Assembly (NCBI GenBank): GCA_965116435.1
Contig: OZ220686.1
Span: 2,604,001 to 2,668,000 of the forward strand
Direction of reading: 5' to 3'
DNA length: 64,000 nt
Source of the DNA: VXPQ01 sp965116435
GTDB lineage: Bacteria > Bacteroidota > Rhodothermia > Rhodothermales > VXPQ01
The notes below the pieces were generated by a model that was not told the DNA's origin, did no database searches, and saw only the letters and a list, made by a program, of their open reading frames with translations. This document shows positions 7,528 through 15,211 of this stretch, piece after piece. Numbering within the stretch: the first letter of the stretch is position 1; each line of letters opens with the position of its first letter. The position numbers and the translations under genes are program-made.

Positions 7528-9897
7528 ATGTTTGTCCGGTCGCTTCCCATGCGCTTCTTTTTGTCCTTTTGCCTCGTCGCCTTGCTGCCCGTAGCGGGTT
7601 TTCCGGGGGCGTCGGCGGCGCAGGATTCCCGCTGGCGGACGCACACCTCGTTTCGGGAAATTACGGACGTGGCGGCGCTGGGGGATGCGGTCTGGGCTGC
7701 TACGACCGGAGGCGTATTCCGGTATGAAGTCGGGACGGGCGCGTTCTCGACGTATGGCCCCGGAGAAGGGCTGCACGGCGTGGCGGCGCAGGCCATTGCG
7801 GAAGATGCTCGCAACGAGGCGCTCTGGATCGGCTATCCGGACGGGGTGCTGGAACGCCTGAACCCGGCGACCGGCGTCGTAAAAACGTATTTCGACATTG
7901 CGCGCGCCGAACAATACCCGGCTCGCCAGATCAACCGGGTCGTGGCGCGTGGAGATTCCGTGTTCGTCGCCACCTCGTTCGGGGTGGTCGTGTTCGATCC
8001 GGTGCGCAACGAGGTCCGCGATACGTTCAGCAAACTGGGCTCGATCGAGGCGGGTACGGAGGTGTTCGACATGGCCTTTGCGCCGGGGCAGGACGGCGCT
8101 CCCGCGATCTGGCTGGCTACGAACGCCGGCGTGGCGTATGCTTCGCTGCGATCGTTCAACCTGAGCGATCCTGCCGAATGGACGGTGGAAACGGCGGGGC
8201 TGCCGGTTCGGGAATTGCGCGCAATCGCCTGGTTCGAGGGCGCCATCTATGCAGGGACTACCGGGGACCTCGTGCGCCGAACGGCGACCGGCGAGTATGT
8301 TTCGGTGGGGGTAAGCCGCCAGGGGATTCGGGATATAGAGGTCCTTGGCGATCGCCTAGTGGGGGTCGAGCGGTTTGGTCCGTTCGTCGTATCCGGGGCG
8401 CAGGGCCGCAGATTATCCATGGAAGGATACCAGGATCCGGCGGCCCTCGTCGCGGGGCCGGACGGCAACATATGGGTCGGCGATGCGCAGGGCGGCCTGA
8501 TCTCCCTGGCGCTTCCGGACGTGTCCGACCAGAGCGCCGAGATTCTCGGCGCCGAAATCTTCCCGGACGGGCCTCGGGACAACCTGTTTGCGGATGTGCA
8601 GGCGAGCGACGACGGGAATCTCTGGACAGTCGGTTTCCGGGGTGGCGAAAGCGGTTTTTACCGTTTCGACGCGGATGAAAACTGGACGAATTACGTGCGG
8701 CGGCTATTTCCCGACGTGTTCGTTACATACAATCGCTTGCATGTGGACGCGCGCGGGCATGCCTGGATAGGTTCTGCCGGCAACGGGTTGTCGGAGGCGG
8801 CGGACGGAACGGTGCGCCACTGGAATGCGGACAATTCGACGTTGCTTCCGGCGACCGGCACGGACAATTATATCATTGTGGGGGGCGTCGCCGACGACAA
8901 GGACGGCAGAATATGGGTTACGAATTCGCTGTCGTTGGCGCCTATGCATGTCTACGACCCGGACGAAAACGCCTGGACGGCCATTCCCCGGATACAATGC
9001 GGGACCTTCTCTATGGTGGGCCGGACGTTCGACCGCATCTATATAGATACGTTCGACCAGCACTGGATCATCGTGAAAGACCAGTCGGATTTGCAGCGCG
9101 TGGTCGGGTTGCTTGTGCTGGACGCGAACGGAACGCCTGATTCTGTAGCGGACGACGCATGCCGGTTTTTCGACAGAGAGGGCGAGCTCAGAGAGGGGCA
9201 GCACTTGCCCGGCACGATGGTCACGTCGGTTGTGGAGGATCGGGACGGCATGGTGTGGATAGGCACGGACAAGGGGGTCGCCTTCGTGATCAACAACGGC
9301 GCCGTGGCGGAAGACCCGAACGCCGTGCCGGCATGGCCGCGCCTGCAGGGGGCGGGGACGTACCTTCTTCGCGGCGTGTTCGTGAACGATCTGGCCGTAG
9401 ATCCGGCGGGTCGAATCTGGGTGGCGACGAACGAAGGCGTTGTCGTCGTACAGCGGATCGAAGGCGGCTACGATATCGTGGAACGGTTCACCACGGACAA
9501 CTCGCCGCTTTTTTCGGACACGGTGGTCGCCCTGACTATCGACCCCGTATCCGGCCGGGTATACCTGGCCACGGATCAAGGGTTGATGAGTTATGCGGGA
9601 GATGCGGTCGCGTCCGTGGAACAGGTTGGCGATATCAAAGTTTACCCGAACCCCGTTTTCATGGAATCGGACGCTCCCGTATCGATTTTCATGGAGGGGT
9701 TGGTGGAGGCTACGACATTGCGGGTCGTGACGCTTGACGGACATGTGGTGGCGCGCCTGGAAACGCGCGGGGGCCGGGCCAGATGGGATGGCCGGGATGC
9801 GGAAGGGCGCCTCGTTCCGTCGGGTATGTACCTTGTCATTGCCGTAGGGGATGGGGGCGAAGGGACGGCCTATGGAAAATTGGCCGTGATTCGCTGA
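7528..9897 (+). CDS. porZ: PorZ-like type IX secretion beta-propeller protein
   Basis: A 789-residue exported protein. The signal peptide has its hydrophobic core at about residues 9-25 and an ASAAQ cleavage site; ATG 7549 is an alternative start. The N-terminal region (WRTHTSFREITDVAALG..., VWAATTGGVFRY, YPDGVLERL) and later W-(I/V)-G/A-T repeats (VWIGTDKGVAFV, IWVATNEGVVVV) form two-component-regulator-type propeller blades. The C-terminal ~85 residues have KVYPNPV, WDGRDAEGR and a final KLAVIR, a T9SS C-terminal sorting domain. This order is that of PorZ, a surface protein of the T9SS attachment complex. Another propeller-type T9SS cargo is the alternative. tRNA genes follow directly. Confidence 0.7.
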   Translation: MFVRSLPMRFFLSFCLVALLPVAGFPGASAAQDSRWRTHTSFREITDVAALGDAVWAATTGGVFRYEVGTGAFSTYGPGEGLHGVAAQAIAEDARNEALWIGYPDGVLERLNPATGVVKTYFDIARAEQYPARQINRVVARGDSVFVATSFGVVVFDPVRNEVRDTFSKLGSIEAGTEVFDMAFAPGQDGAPAIWLATNAGVAYASLRSFNLSDPAEWTVETAGLPVRELRAIAWFEGAIYAGTTGDLVRRTATGEYVSVGVSRQGIRDIEVLGDRLVGVERFGPFVVSGAQGRRLSMEGYQDPAALVAGPDGNIWVGDAQGGLISLALPDVSDQSAEILGAEIFPDGPRDNLFADVQASDDGNLWTVGFRGGESGFYRFDADENWTNYVRRLFPDVFVTYNRLHVDARGHAWIGSAGNGLSEAADGTVRHWNADNSTLLPATGTDNYIIVGGVADDKDGRIWVTNSLSLAPMHVYDPDENAWTAIPRIQCGTFSMVGRTFDRIYIDTFDQHWIIVKDQSDLQRVVGLLVLDANGTPDSVADDACRFFDREGELREGQHLPGTMVTSVVEDRDGMVWIGTDKGVAFVINNGAVAEDPNAVPAWPRLQGAGTYLLRGVFVNDLAVDPAGRIWVATNEGVVVVQRIEGGYDIVERFTTDNSPLFSDTVVALTIDPVSGRVYLATDQGLMSYAGDAVASVEQVGDIKVYPNPVFMESDAPVSIFMEGLVEATTLRVVTLDGHVVARLETRGGRARWDGRDAEGRLVPSGMYLVIAVGDGGEGTAYGKLAVIR

Positions 9898-9902
9898 GAC
9901 AT

Positions 9903-9977
9903 GGTGACCGTAGCTCAGTCGGTTAGAGCGCCAGGTTGTGGCCCTGGAGGTCGTGGGTTCAATTCCCATCGGTCACC
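9903..9977 (+). tRNA. tRNA-His (GTG)
   Basis: A cloverleaf can be drawn. The acceptor GTGACCG (9904-9910) pairs with CGGTCAC (9970-9976). The anticodon stem CCAGG/CCTGG encloses loop TTGTGGC with anticodon GTG at 9938-9940. The T loop is GTTCAATTC. The extra G at 9903 (G-1) can pair with discriminator C 9977, the identity element specific to tRNA-His. CCA is not encoded. Confidence 0.95.
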
Positions 9978-10040
9978 CGCACGGCATCCTTAATTTTTAA
10001 GGCTTGCGCATTGTGTGGTTGGCAAGGAAAAAAAATATTA

Positions 10041-10116
10041 GCCGCGTTCGTCTAGGGGTCCAGGACGCCGGCCTTTCACGCCGGTAACACGGGTTCAAAT
10101 CCCGTACGCGGTACCA
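10041..10116 (+). tRNA. tRNA-Glu (TTC)
   Basis: Acceptor GCCGCGT (10041-10047) pairs with ACGCGGT (10106-10112), including a terminal G-T. The anticodon stem CCGGC/GCCGG encloses loop CTTTCAC with anticodon TTC at 10075-10077. The T arm is GGGTTCAAATCCC. Discriminator A is followed by an encoded CCA (10114-10116), unlike the neighbouring tRNA-His. The final GGTACCA is immediately repeated at 10117-10123. Confidence 0.95.
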
Positions 10117-10125
10117 GGTACCAGA

Positions 10126-10151
10126 ATATAGCGCCAAGATATAGCGCCAAG
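10126..10151. repeat. 13-bp tandem duplication downstream of tRNA-Glu
   Basis: ATATAGCGCCAAG occurs twice head to tail (10126-10138, 10139-10151) in the short gap between tRNA-Glu and the dioxygenase gene. It directly follows a 7-bp duplication of the tRNA end. Confidence 0.8.
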
Positions 10152-10168
10152 ATATATTTGTTGTCGCC

Positions 10169-11038
10169 ATGCCAGTGAACGACCTGTCCCGCCTGCATGA
10201 AGTTGTAAGCGATCTTTTTTCCGGCGTGGATCCGGAAGCCCATCGCCTGACCGATGAGCAGGTCGCCTTTTTTCGGGAGCAGGGCTATGTGTCCGGGATG
10301 CGGCTTCTCAGCGATGGGCAGGTGGAGGCCTTGCGGACGGAATTGCAGGAATTTTTCGATCCGGCGCACGAGGGGCATGAATTGTGGCACGAATACCATA
10401 CGAACGAATCCGGCGACCCGGACAACGTATTGTTTCATGCCCTCGGCGCCTGGCGGATTCGTCCGGGCTTTCATGACGCGCTGTGGAACCCCGCATTCAC
10501 GGTTCCGGCGGCCCAGCTCCTCGCAGGCCCGGTCCGGTTCTGGCACGATCAGCTTTTCTGCAAACCGGCGCGGCACGGCGGGGTCGTGGCGTGGCATCAG
10601 GATTATTCGTACTGGACCCGCACGCATCCTTTGTCGCATCTCACCTGCTGGATCGCGCTGGACGACGCCACGGCGGATAACGGTTGCATCCAGTACATTC
10701 CCGGCAGCCACGCGTGGAATCTGCTTCCGATCACTGGCCTGGCGAACGACATGGACGCCATTTTCCAGGTCCTGACCGACGAGCAGAAGGAAGCGTTCCG
10801 GCCCGTTCCCGTTGAACTCAAGGCGGGCGAAGCCACGTTTCATCATCCCCTCATGGTGCATGGTTCCCATGCGAACCGGACGGATCGTCCGCGCCGCGCC
10901 ATGGTGATCAACGCGGTGCGAGACGGCGTACGCTCGGCCACCGACGAGCCGCTGCTCGCTGGCGCGCCCGCCATAGGCAAGGGCGCCGCGCTAAGCGGCC
11001 GCTTCTTCCCCCTTTTATACAACCCCGCCATCCCATGA
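10169..11038 (+). CDS. Phytanoyl-CoA dioxygenase (PhyH) family protein
   Basis: A 289-residue non-haem Fe(II)/2-oxoglutarate oxygenase. The HxD iron ligands are HQD near residue 143; the distal histidine lies in HHPLMVHGSHANRT (~225-232), with the 2-oxoglutarate-binding Arg shortly after in RPRRAM. WIALDDAT and YIPGSH are typical of the PhyH family. Its natural substrate cannot be read from the sequence; bacterial members hydroxylate small molecules, natural products or osmolytes. It overlaps the next gene by 4 bases (ATGA), so it is co-translated with an exported Gfo/Idh/MocA protein. Confidence 0.88.
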   Translation: MPVNDLSRLHEVVSDLFSGVDPEAHRLTDEQVAFFREQGYVSGMRLLSDGQVEALRTELQEFFDPAHEGHELWHEYHTNESGDPDNVLFHALGAWRIRPGFHDALWNPAFTVPAAQLLAGPVRFWHDQLFCKPARHGGVVAWHQDYSYWTRTHPLSHLTCWIALDDATADNGCIQYIPGSHAWNLLPITGLANDMDAIFQVLTDEQKEAFRPVPVELKAGEATFHHPLMVHGSHANRTDRPRRAMVINAVRDGVRSATDEPLLAGAPAIGKGAALSGRFFPLLYNPAIP

Positions 11039-12138
11039 ACCGCATCGTCCCCACAGTTCTCGTTGCCTGCGCGACGTTCTTTTTGTGTGTTTCCGCCTAT
11101 GGTCAGGAGGCCGCCCCGCTGCGGCTTGCCCTTGCCCGTCTTACGCAGGACCATGTGGCCTGGGTATTCTCCCGGCCCGACAAGACGGATATCGAAATCG
11201 TCGGCGTGTACGAGCCGAATAAAGCGTTGCGGGAGCGGTTCATCGAGCGATATGGCCTGCCCCCCGATCTTTTCTATACGGACCTGGAGGATATGCTCGA
11301 CGAGGCAAGGCCCGAAGCAGTGGCCGCCTTCGGTTCGATCGCCGAGCATGTGGGCGTGGTGGAGGCGGCGGCTCTGCGCGGCGTGCACGTCATGATGGAG
11401 AAGCCGCTGGCGTTCACTACGGAAGACGCCCTGCGCATGCGCGCCCTGGCCGAGCAGTACGCCATCCATGTCCTCACCAACTACGAGACGACCTGGTACC
11501 CTTCCATGTACGCAGCGCAGGAGGCCATTGCGGACAGCGCCCTGGGCCCCATTCGGAAGATGGTCATTCGGGACGGACATGAGGGTCCCGCAGAGATCGG
11601 GGTCAGCGCAGAATTTCTGGAATGGCTCACCGATCCGGCGTATAACGGCGGCGGCGCGATCGTCGATTTCGGGTGCTACGGGGCCAACCTTGCGACCTGG
11701 TTGATGGGAGGCGAACCGCCCCGGACGGTAACCGCCGTGACGCAACAGATCAAGCCGGACGTCTACCCGCAGGTGGACGACGAGGCCACGATCCTGTTGA
11801 CCTGGCCGCACGCGCAGGCGATCATTCAGGCGTCCTGGAACTGGCCGTTCAACCGCAAGGACATGCATGTGTACGGCCGGACCGGGTATCTTTTTGCGCC
11901 GCACGGGACAGAATTGCGCATCCGGCAGGAAGACGACGCCGAGGAGCGCGTACAGCGTTTGGCGCCCCGCCCCGCTCCCTTCGACGATCCGTTCAGTTAC
12001 CTGGCCGCCGTAGTGCGCGGCGATGTGCAAATCGCCGATACGGACCTTTCGTCGCTGCGGAACAACGTACTCGTCGCACGCATTCTGGACGCCGCCCGGG
12101 AATCCGCCCGCACAGGCCGCACGGTGGTATTGGAGTAG
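11035..12138 (+). CDS. Exported Gfo/Idh/MocA-family oxidoreductase
   Basis: A 367-residue protein of the NAD(P)-dependent sugar oxidoreductase family: the MMEKPLAFTTEDA motif (EKP near residue 122), YETTWYPS, and the C-terminal domain with GGGAIVDFGCYG. It starts with a Sec signal peptide (hydrophobic core to residue ~20, SAYGQE cleavage). The usual N-terminal GxGxxG of the Rossmann fold is replaced by LALARLTQDH, so cofactor binding may be altered or the cofactor tightly held. Export argues for a periplasmic or Tat-independent secreted role in sugar modification. Translationally coupled to the PhyH-type gene. Confidence 0.82.
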   Translation: MNRIVPTVLVACATFFLCVSAYGQEAAPLRLALARLTQDHVAWVFSRPDKTDIEIVGVYEPNKALRERFIERYGLPPDLFYTDLEDMLDEARPEAVAAFGSIAEHVGVVEAAALRGVHVMMEKPLAFTTEDALRMRALAEQYAIHVLTNYETTWYPSMYAAQEAIADSALGPIRKMVIRDGHEGPAEIGVSAEFLEWLTDPAYNGGGAIVDFGCYGANLATWLMGGEPPRTVTAVTQQIKPDVYPQVDDEATILLTWPHAQAIIQASWNWPFNRKDMHVYGRTGYLFAPHGTELRIRQEDDAEERVQRLAPRPAPFDDPFSYLAAVVRGDVQIADTDLSSLRNNVLVARILDAARESARTGRTVVLE

Positions 12139-12219
12139 GGCGGAGTATGACGGTGGCGAAGACGCTTGTTATGACTCCCTCGCACCCAATGATACATTTC
12201 CAGCAAAGGAGCGCCTCGT

Positions 12220-12300
12220 ATGGCTGAACGTATCTACGTTATGGATGAGCAGCAAGCCCTGCAGCCGCTGCGGGAGAAATCGCTTCCCCGTCACCCCTGA
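12220..12300 (+). pseudogene. Possible 26-codon ORF or truncated gene start
   Basis: ATG 12220, preceded by AAAGGAGC (a good ribosome-binding site, otherwise scarce in this genome), opens a 26-codon frame (MAERIYVMDEQQALQPLREK...) ending at TGA 12298-12300, 14 bases before the sugar dehydrogenase. The acidic N-terminus looks like the beginning of a longer cytoplasmic protein that is cut off. It may be a gene remnant, a leader peptide or chance. Confidence 0.3.
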
Positions 12301-12314
12301 TTTTCTATCCGAAA

Positions 12315-13811
12315 ATGTCTCCATATCGCCCTGTTCATTCTTTTGCATCGGTTGCCGGGTTTTCGGCCTGTGTCGTTGTTTTTCTGCTCTTTTTTGCCCT
12401 GCCCGCGTGCGGACAGCAGAGGATGGTCGATTCGTCGATCCCGGGCGGTGCGCTGCGGCTCGACGAAGCGTTTTCGAATCTCCGTTTCACCCGGCCCGTG
12501 GATTTTCAGGCGCCGGGAGACGGGTCGGGCCGGGTTTTCGTGGTCGAGCAGGCGGGGATCATAAAGGCGTTCGAGAATCGCCCGGATATTGGTTCCGCAG
12601 ACGTCTTTCTCGATATCCAGAGCCGGGTCCGCGATCAGGGCAACGAAGAGGGACTTTTGGGCCTTGCGTTTCACCCGAACTTTGCGTCGAACGGGTATTT
12701 CTATGTGGATTACACGGCCTCGAATCCCCGCCGGACCGTGGTGGCTCGCTACCGCGCTGATCCGAACGACCCCGCTCGCGCGCTGACGGATAGCGAAACC
12801 GTTATTCTGGAGGTGCGACAGCCGTACGGCAACCATAACGGAGGGCAGGTCGCGTTCGGTCCCGACGGATATTTGTACGTAGCGCTGGGTGACGGCGGCA
12901 GCGGCGGCGATCCGCACGACCATGGCGAAAACCTCGCCACATTGCTGGGATCCATCGTGCGCATAGACGTAGACGGAGGCGCTCCGTACGCCATTCCCCC
13001 GGACAACCCCTTTGCGGGCAACAACAACGGGTATCGGGAAGAAATCTATGCGTATGGATTGCGCAATCCCTGGCGCATCAGTTTCGATCCTGCGACCGGA
13101 CGCTTGTGGGCCGCCGACGTGGGACAGAATATGTACGAAGAAGTAAACATTATTGAAAAAGGCGAAAATTACGGGTGGGACGTCATGGAGGGATTGCATT
13201 GTTACGAACCGCGTACGGGGTGCAACCAGGCGGGATTGACGCTTCCCGTGTGGGAATATTCGCACGACCTGGGCATTTCGATCACGGGCGGGTATGTATA
13301 CCGGGGACCTTCGGCGCCGTCGCTTTCGGGCAGGTACCTTTTCGCCGATTACGGAACGGGGCGCATCTGGGCGCTTGCCTGGGACGGCGCCCGGGCGCAG
13401 GTCGAGGAGATCATGGATACGAACCTGGGCATTTCGTCCTTTGGCGTGGATGCGAAACAGGAATTGTACGCCCTCGCTTTCGACGGCAAGATATACCGGT
13501 TTGCGGAGGACGTACCGGATACGAGCAGGGAACGCGAAGAACTTCCAGACAAAGCGTCGCTTTGGGGCAATTATCCGAACCCGTTCAATCCAGAGACCAC
13601 GATTCGCTACGCCTTGCTGCAGCCGGGCAACGTGCGTCTCGCCGTGTACGACTTGCTGGGCCACGAGGTAGCGGTGCTCGTCGATGAACCGAAGCCCGCC
13701 GGCTGGCATGAAATACGCTTTCCCGCCGCGGCCTTGCCCAGCGGATCGTACATGTACCGTTTGCAGGCGCAGGGCAAGATCATGACGGACATGATGACGC
13801 TCGTCAGGTAA
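12315..13811 (+). CDS. PQQ-dependent sugar dehydrogenase-like protein with T9SS sorting domain
   Basis: A 498-residue exported protein. Signal peptide is residues ~1-33 (hydrophobic VVVFLLFFALPACGQ). Residues ~50-400 are a GSDH/YliI-type six-bladed propeller: GRVFVVEQAG, LGLAFHP, YGNHNGGQVAFGPDGYLYV with the catalytic-type His, AYGLRNPWRISFD and GENYGWDVMEG. Residues ~415-498 are a FlgD-like/T9SS type A sorting domain (NYPNPFNPETTIRY, GHEVAVL, ending in MTLVR). It probably oxidises extracellular sugars at the cell surface with PQQ. A ~260-bp palindromic repeat begins 7 bases after the stop. Downstream ABC-importer genes suggest a joint sugar-uptake role. Confidence 0.88.
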   Translation: MSPYRPVHSFASVAGFSACVVVFLLFFALPACGQQRMVDSSIPGGALRLDEAFSNLRFTRPVDFQAPGDGSGRVFVVEQAGIIKAFENRPDIGSADVFLDIQSRVRDQGNEEGLLGLAFHPNFASNGYFYVDYTASNPRRTVVARYRADPNDPARALTDSETVILEVRQPYGNHNGGQVAFGPDGYLYVALGDGGSGGDPHDHGENLATLLGSIVRIDVDGGAPYAIPPDNPFAGNNNGYREEIYAYGLRNPWRISFDPATGRLWAADVGQNMYEEVNIIEKGENYGWDVMEGLHCYEPRTGCNQAGLTLPVWEYSHDLGISITGGYVYRGPSAPSLSGRYLFADYGTGRIWALAWDGARAQVEEIMDTNLGISSFGVDAKQELYALAFDGKIYRFAEDVPDTSREREELPDKASLWGNYPNPFNPETTIRYALLQPGNVRLAVYDLLGHEVAVLVDEPKPAGWHEIRFPAAALPSGSYMYRLQAQGKIMTDMMTLVR

Positions 13812-13818
13812 GCGCCGT

Positions 13819-14077
13819 TAAGGATGCACTGATTAAGTCCGCGAAGATCAGAGGCAGCGAGGTGTGCGCTGGCAAGGAATGACGAAGCAGCGTGGCAGGC
13901 CCCACGTAATGAGGAATGACGCCGCCAGCGCGCTCCTCGATGCCTCCCGAAGGGCGCTTCACGACACCGACGACGTCAAGCACCGTGTTTTCCGATGATT
14001 TTAACGATGGAATCATTACAAGCGGTGCTTGCGTACGTGAAGCACTGATCGAAGTGGACTTGATCAGTGCATCCTTA
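13819..14077. repeat. Palindromic MITE-like repeat, full copy A
   Basis: The left end AAGGATGCACTGATTAAGTC and the right end are inverted repeats with one mismatch (~20 bp); TA flanks both sides, as in TA-target MITEs. Inside, 13852-13873 and 13924-13945 are an imperfect inverted pair forming a long hairpin, whose loop holds a smaller CGTGG/CCACG hairpin and two GAATGACG direct repeats. It has no ORF of its own. It is highly similar to 41759-42015 and half-similar to 32850-32985. Confidence 0.88.
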
Positions 14078-14165
14078 GTGTATCTTGTCCATTGCCTGTT
14101 GCGCTTCGTCGGCGTAGTATGCGCATATTTTTTCGGAATCCATATCCCCCAAGGTCTCTACCGCT

Positions 14166-15188
14166 ATGCCCCACCGCTCTTCGTCCGTCTCGTGCGCGCT
14201 GCGCTGCCTGGTCCTTTTTGCGCTGATCCCTTTCGCGTGGGGGTGCGGATCGTCTTCTTCCGACGAATCGGGAGAGGCCGGCGCCGAATCTCCCCTCGAA
14301 ATCGCCGTCGTGCCGAAGGGGACTACCCATGAGTTCTGGAAGGCGATCCATGCCGGCGCAGAAAAAGCCGCCGCCGAATTCGATGTAGACGTGATCTGGC
14401 AGGGGCCGCAGAAAGAGGACGATCGTCAGCTGCAAATCCAGGTGCTGCAAAACCTGATCAGCCGCGGGGTGGACGCCATCGTGCTGGCGCCCCTCGATTC
14501 CCGCAGCATGGCGCGCCCGGTAGAGGCCGCCGTGGCCCGGGGCATTCCGGTGGTGGTCATCGATTCCGGGCTGGAATCGGATGCGCAATCCAGTTTCATT
14601 GCGTCGAACAACTACGAGGGGGGGAGAATCGGCGGACAATACCTGGCCGAGCAACTTGGCGGGTCCGGAAAGGTGGTGTTGTTGCGGTACCAGGAAGGCT
14701 CCGCAAGCACCTCGAACCGGGAGCGCGGTTTTCTCGACGCGTTGAACGAATATGCCCCGGACGCCGAATTGCTGGTCGATAATATGTATGCGGGCGCCAC
14801 GATGGCGCTTGGGCTTCAGGTCTCCCAGAATATTCTGAACCGGTTTCCGGAAATCGACGCCATTTTCACGCCCAACGAAACCGCCACGCAAGGCATGTTG
14901 CGCGCGCTGGAAACGGCGGGGCGCGCAGGGGAGGTGACGCTGATCGGCTTCGACGTGAATTCGGTGTTGCTGGATGGGTTGCGGGCCGGAACCCTGCACG
15001 GCTTGGTGGTGCAGGACCCCGTCGGGATGGGGTACGAGGGGGTAAAGGCCGCCGTATCCATCATACAGGGGCAAACCGTCCCGGAACGGATGGATACGCG
15101 CACCATTCTCGTAACGCCCGACAACATCGACGACGCCGAGATTCAGGAACTGCTGCATCCCGACTTCGACCGCTGGCTCAACGATTAA
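14166..15188 (+). CDS. Ribose-type sugar ABC transporter, substrate-binding lipoprotein
   Basis: A 340-residue periplasmic binding protein (Peripla_BP_4 type). The N-terminus is a lipoprotein signal: hydrophobic core followed by AWGC, with Cys at about residue 27. Body: VPKGTTHEFWKAIHAGAEKAA, LISRGVDAIVLAPLDS, IPVVVIDSGL and IFTPNETATQG, matching RbsB-like binders of pentoses or other monosaccharides. It heads a three-gene operon with the ATPase 23 bases downstream and then the permease. The ligand is not determinable from sequence alone. Transcription may start within or after repeat A. Confidence 0.9.
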   Translation: MPHRSSSVSCALRCLVLFALIPFAWGCGSSSSDESGEAGAESPLEIAVVPKGTTHEFWKAIHAGAEKAAAEFDVDVIWQGPQKEDDRQLQIQVLQNLISRGVDAIVLAPLDSRSMARPVEAAVARGIPVVVIDSGLESDAQSSFIASNNYEGGRIGGQYLAEQLGGSGKVVLLRYQEGSASTSNRERGFLDALNEYAPDAELLVDNMYAGATMALGLQVSQNILNRFPEIDAIFTPNETATQGMLRALETAGRAGEVTLIGFDVNSVLLDGLRAGTLHGLVVQDPVGMGYEGVKAAVSIIQGQTVPERMDTRTILVTPDNIDDAEIQELLHPDFDRWLND

Positions 15189-15211
15189 CCATCAGCCCTG
15201 CGGCGCAATCC

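Noticed and set aside
9988..10003. CCTTAA/TTAAGG hairpin after tRNA-His as a terminator
   Set aside because: The stem is A+T-only apart from its base and the loop is about three bases. It lies between two likely co-transcribed tRNAs, so it is too weak to call.
10110..10123. tRNA-Glu 3' end duplication as an integration attachment site
   Set aside because: Only 7 bp and immediately adjacent; no element lies between the copies.
12291..13709. 472-codon minus-strand frame opposite the sugar dehydrogenase
   Set aside because: No recognisable domain; the plus strand encodes a full propeller and T9SS domain.
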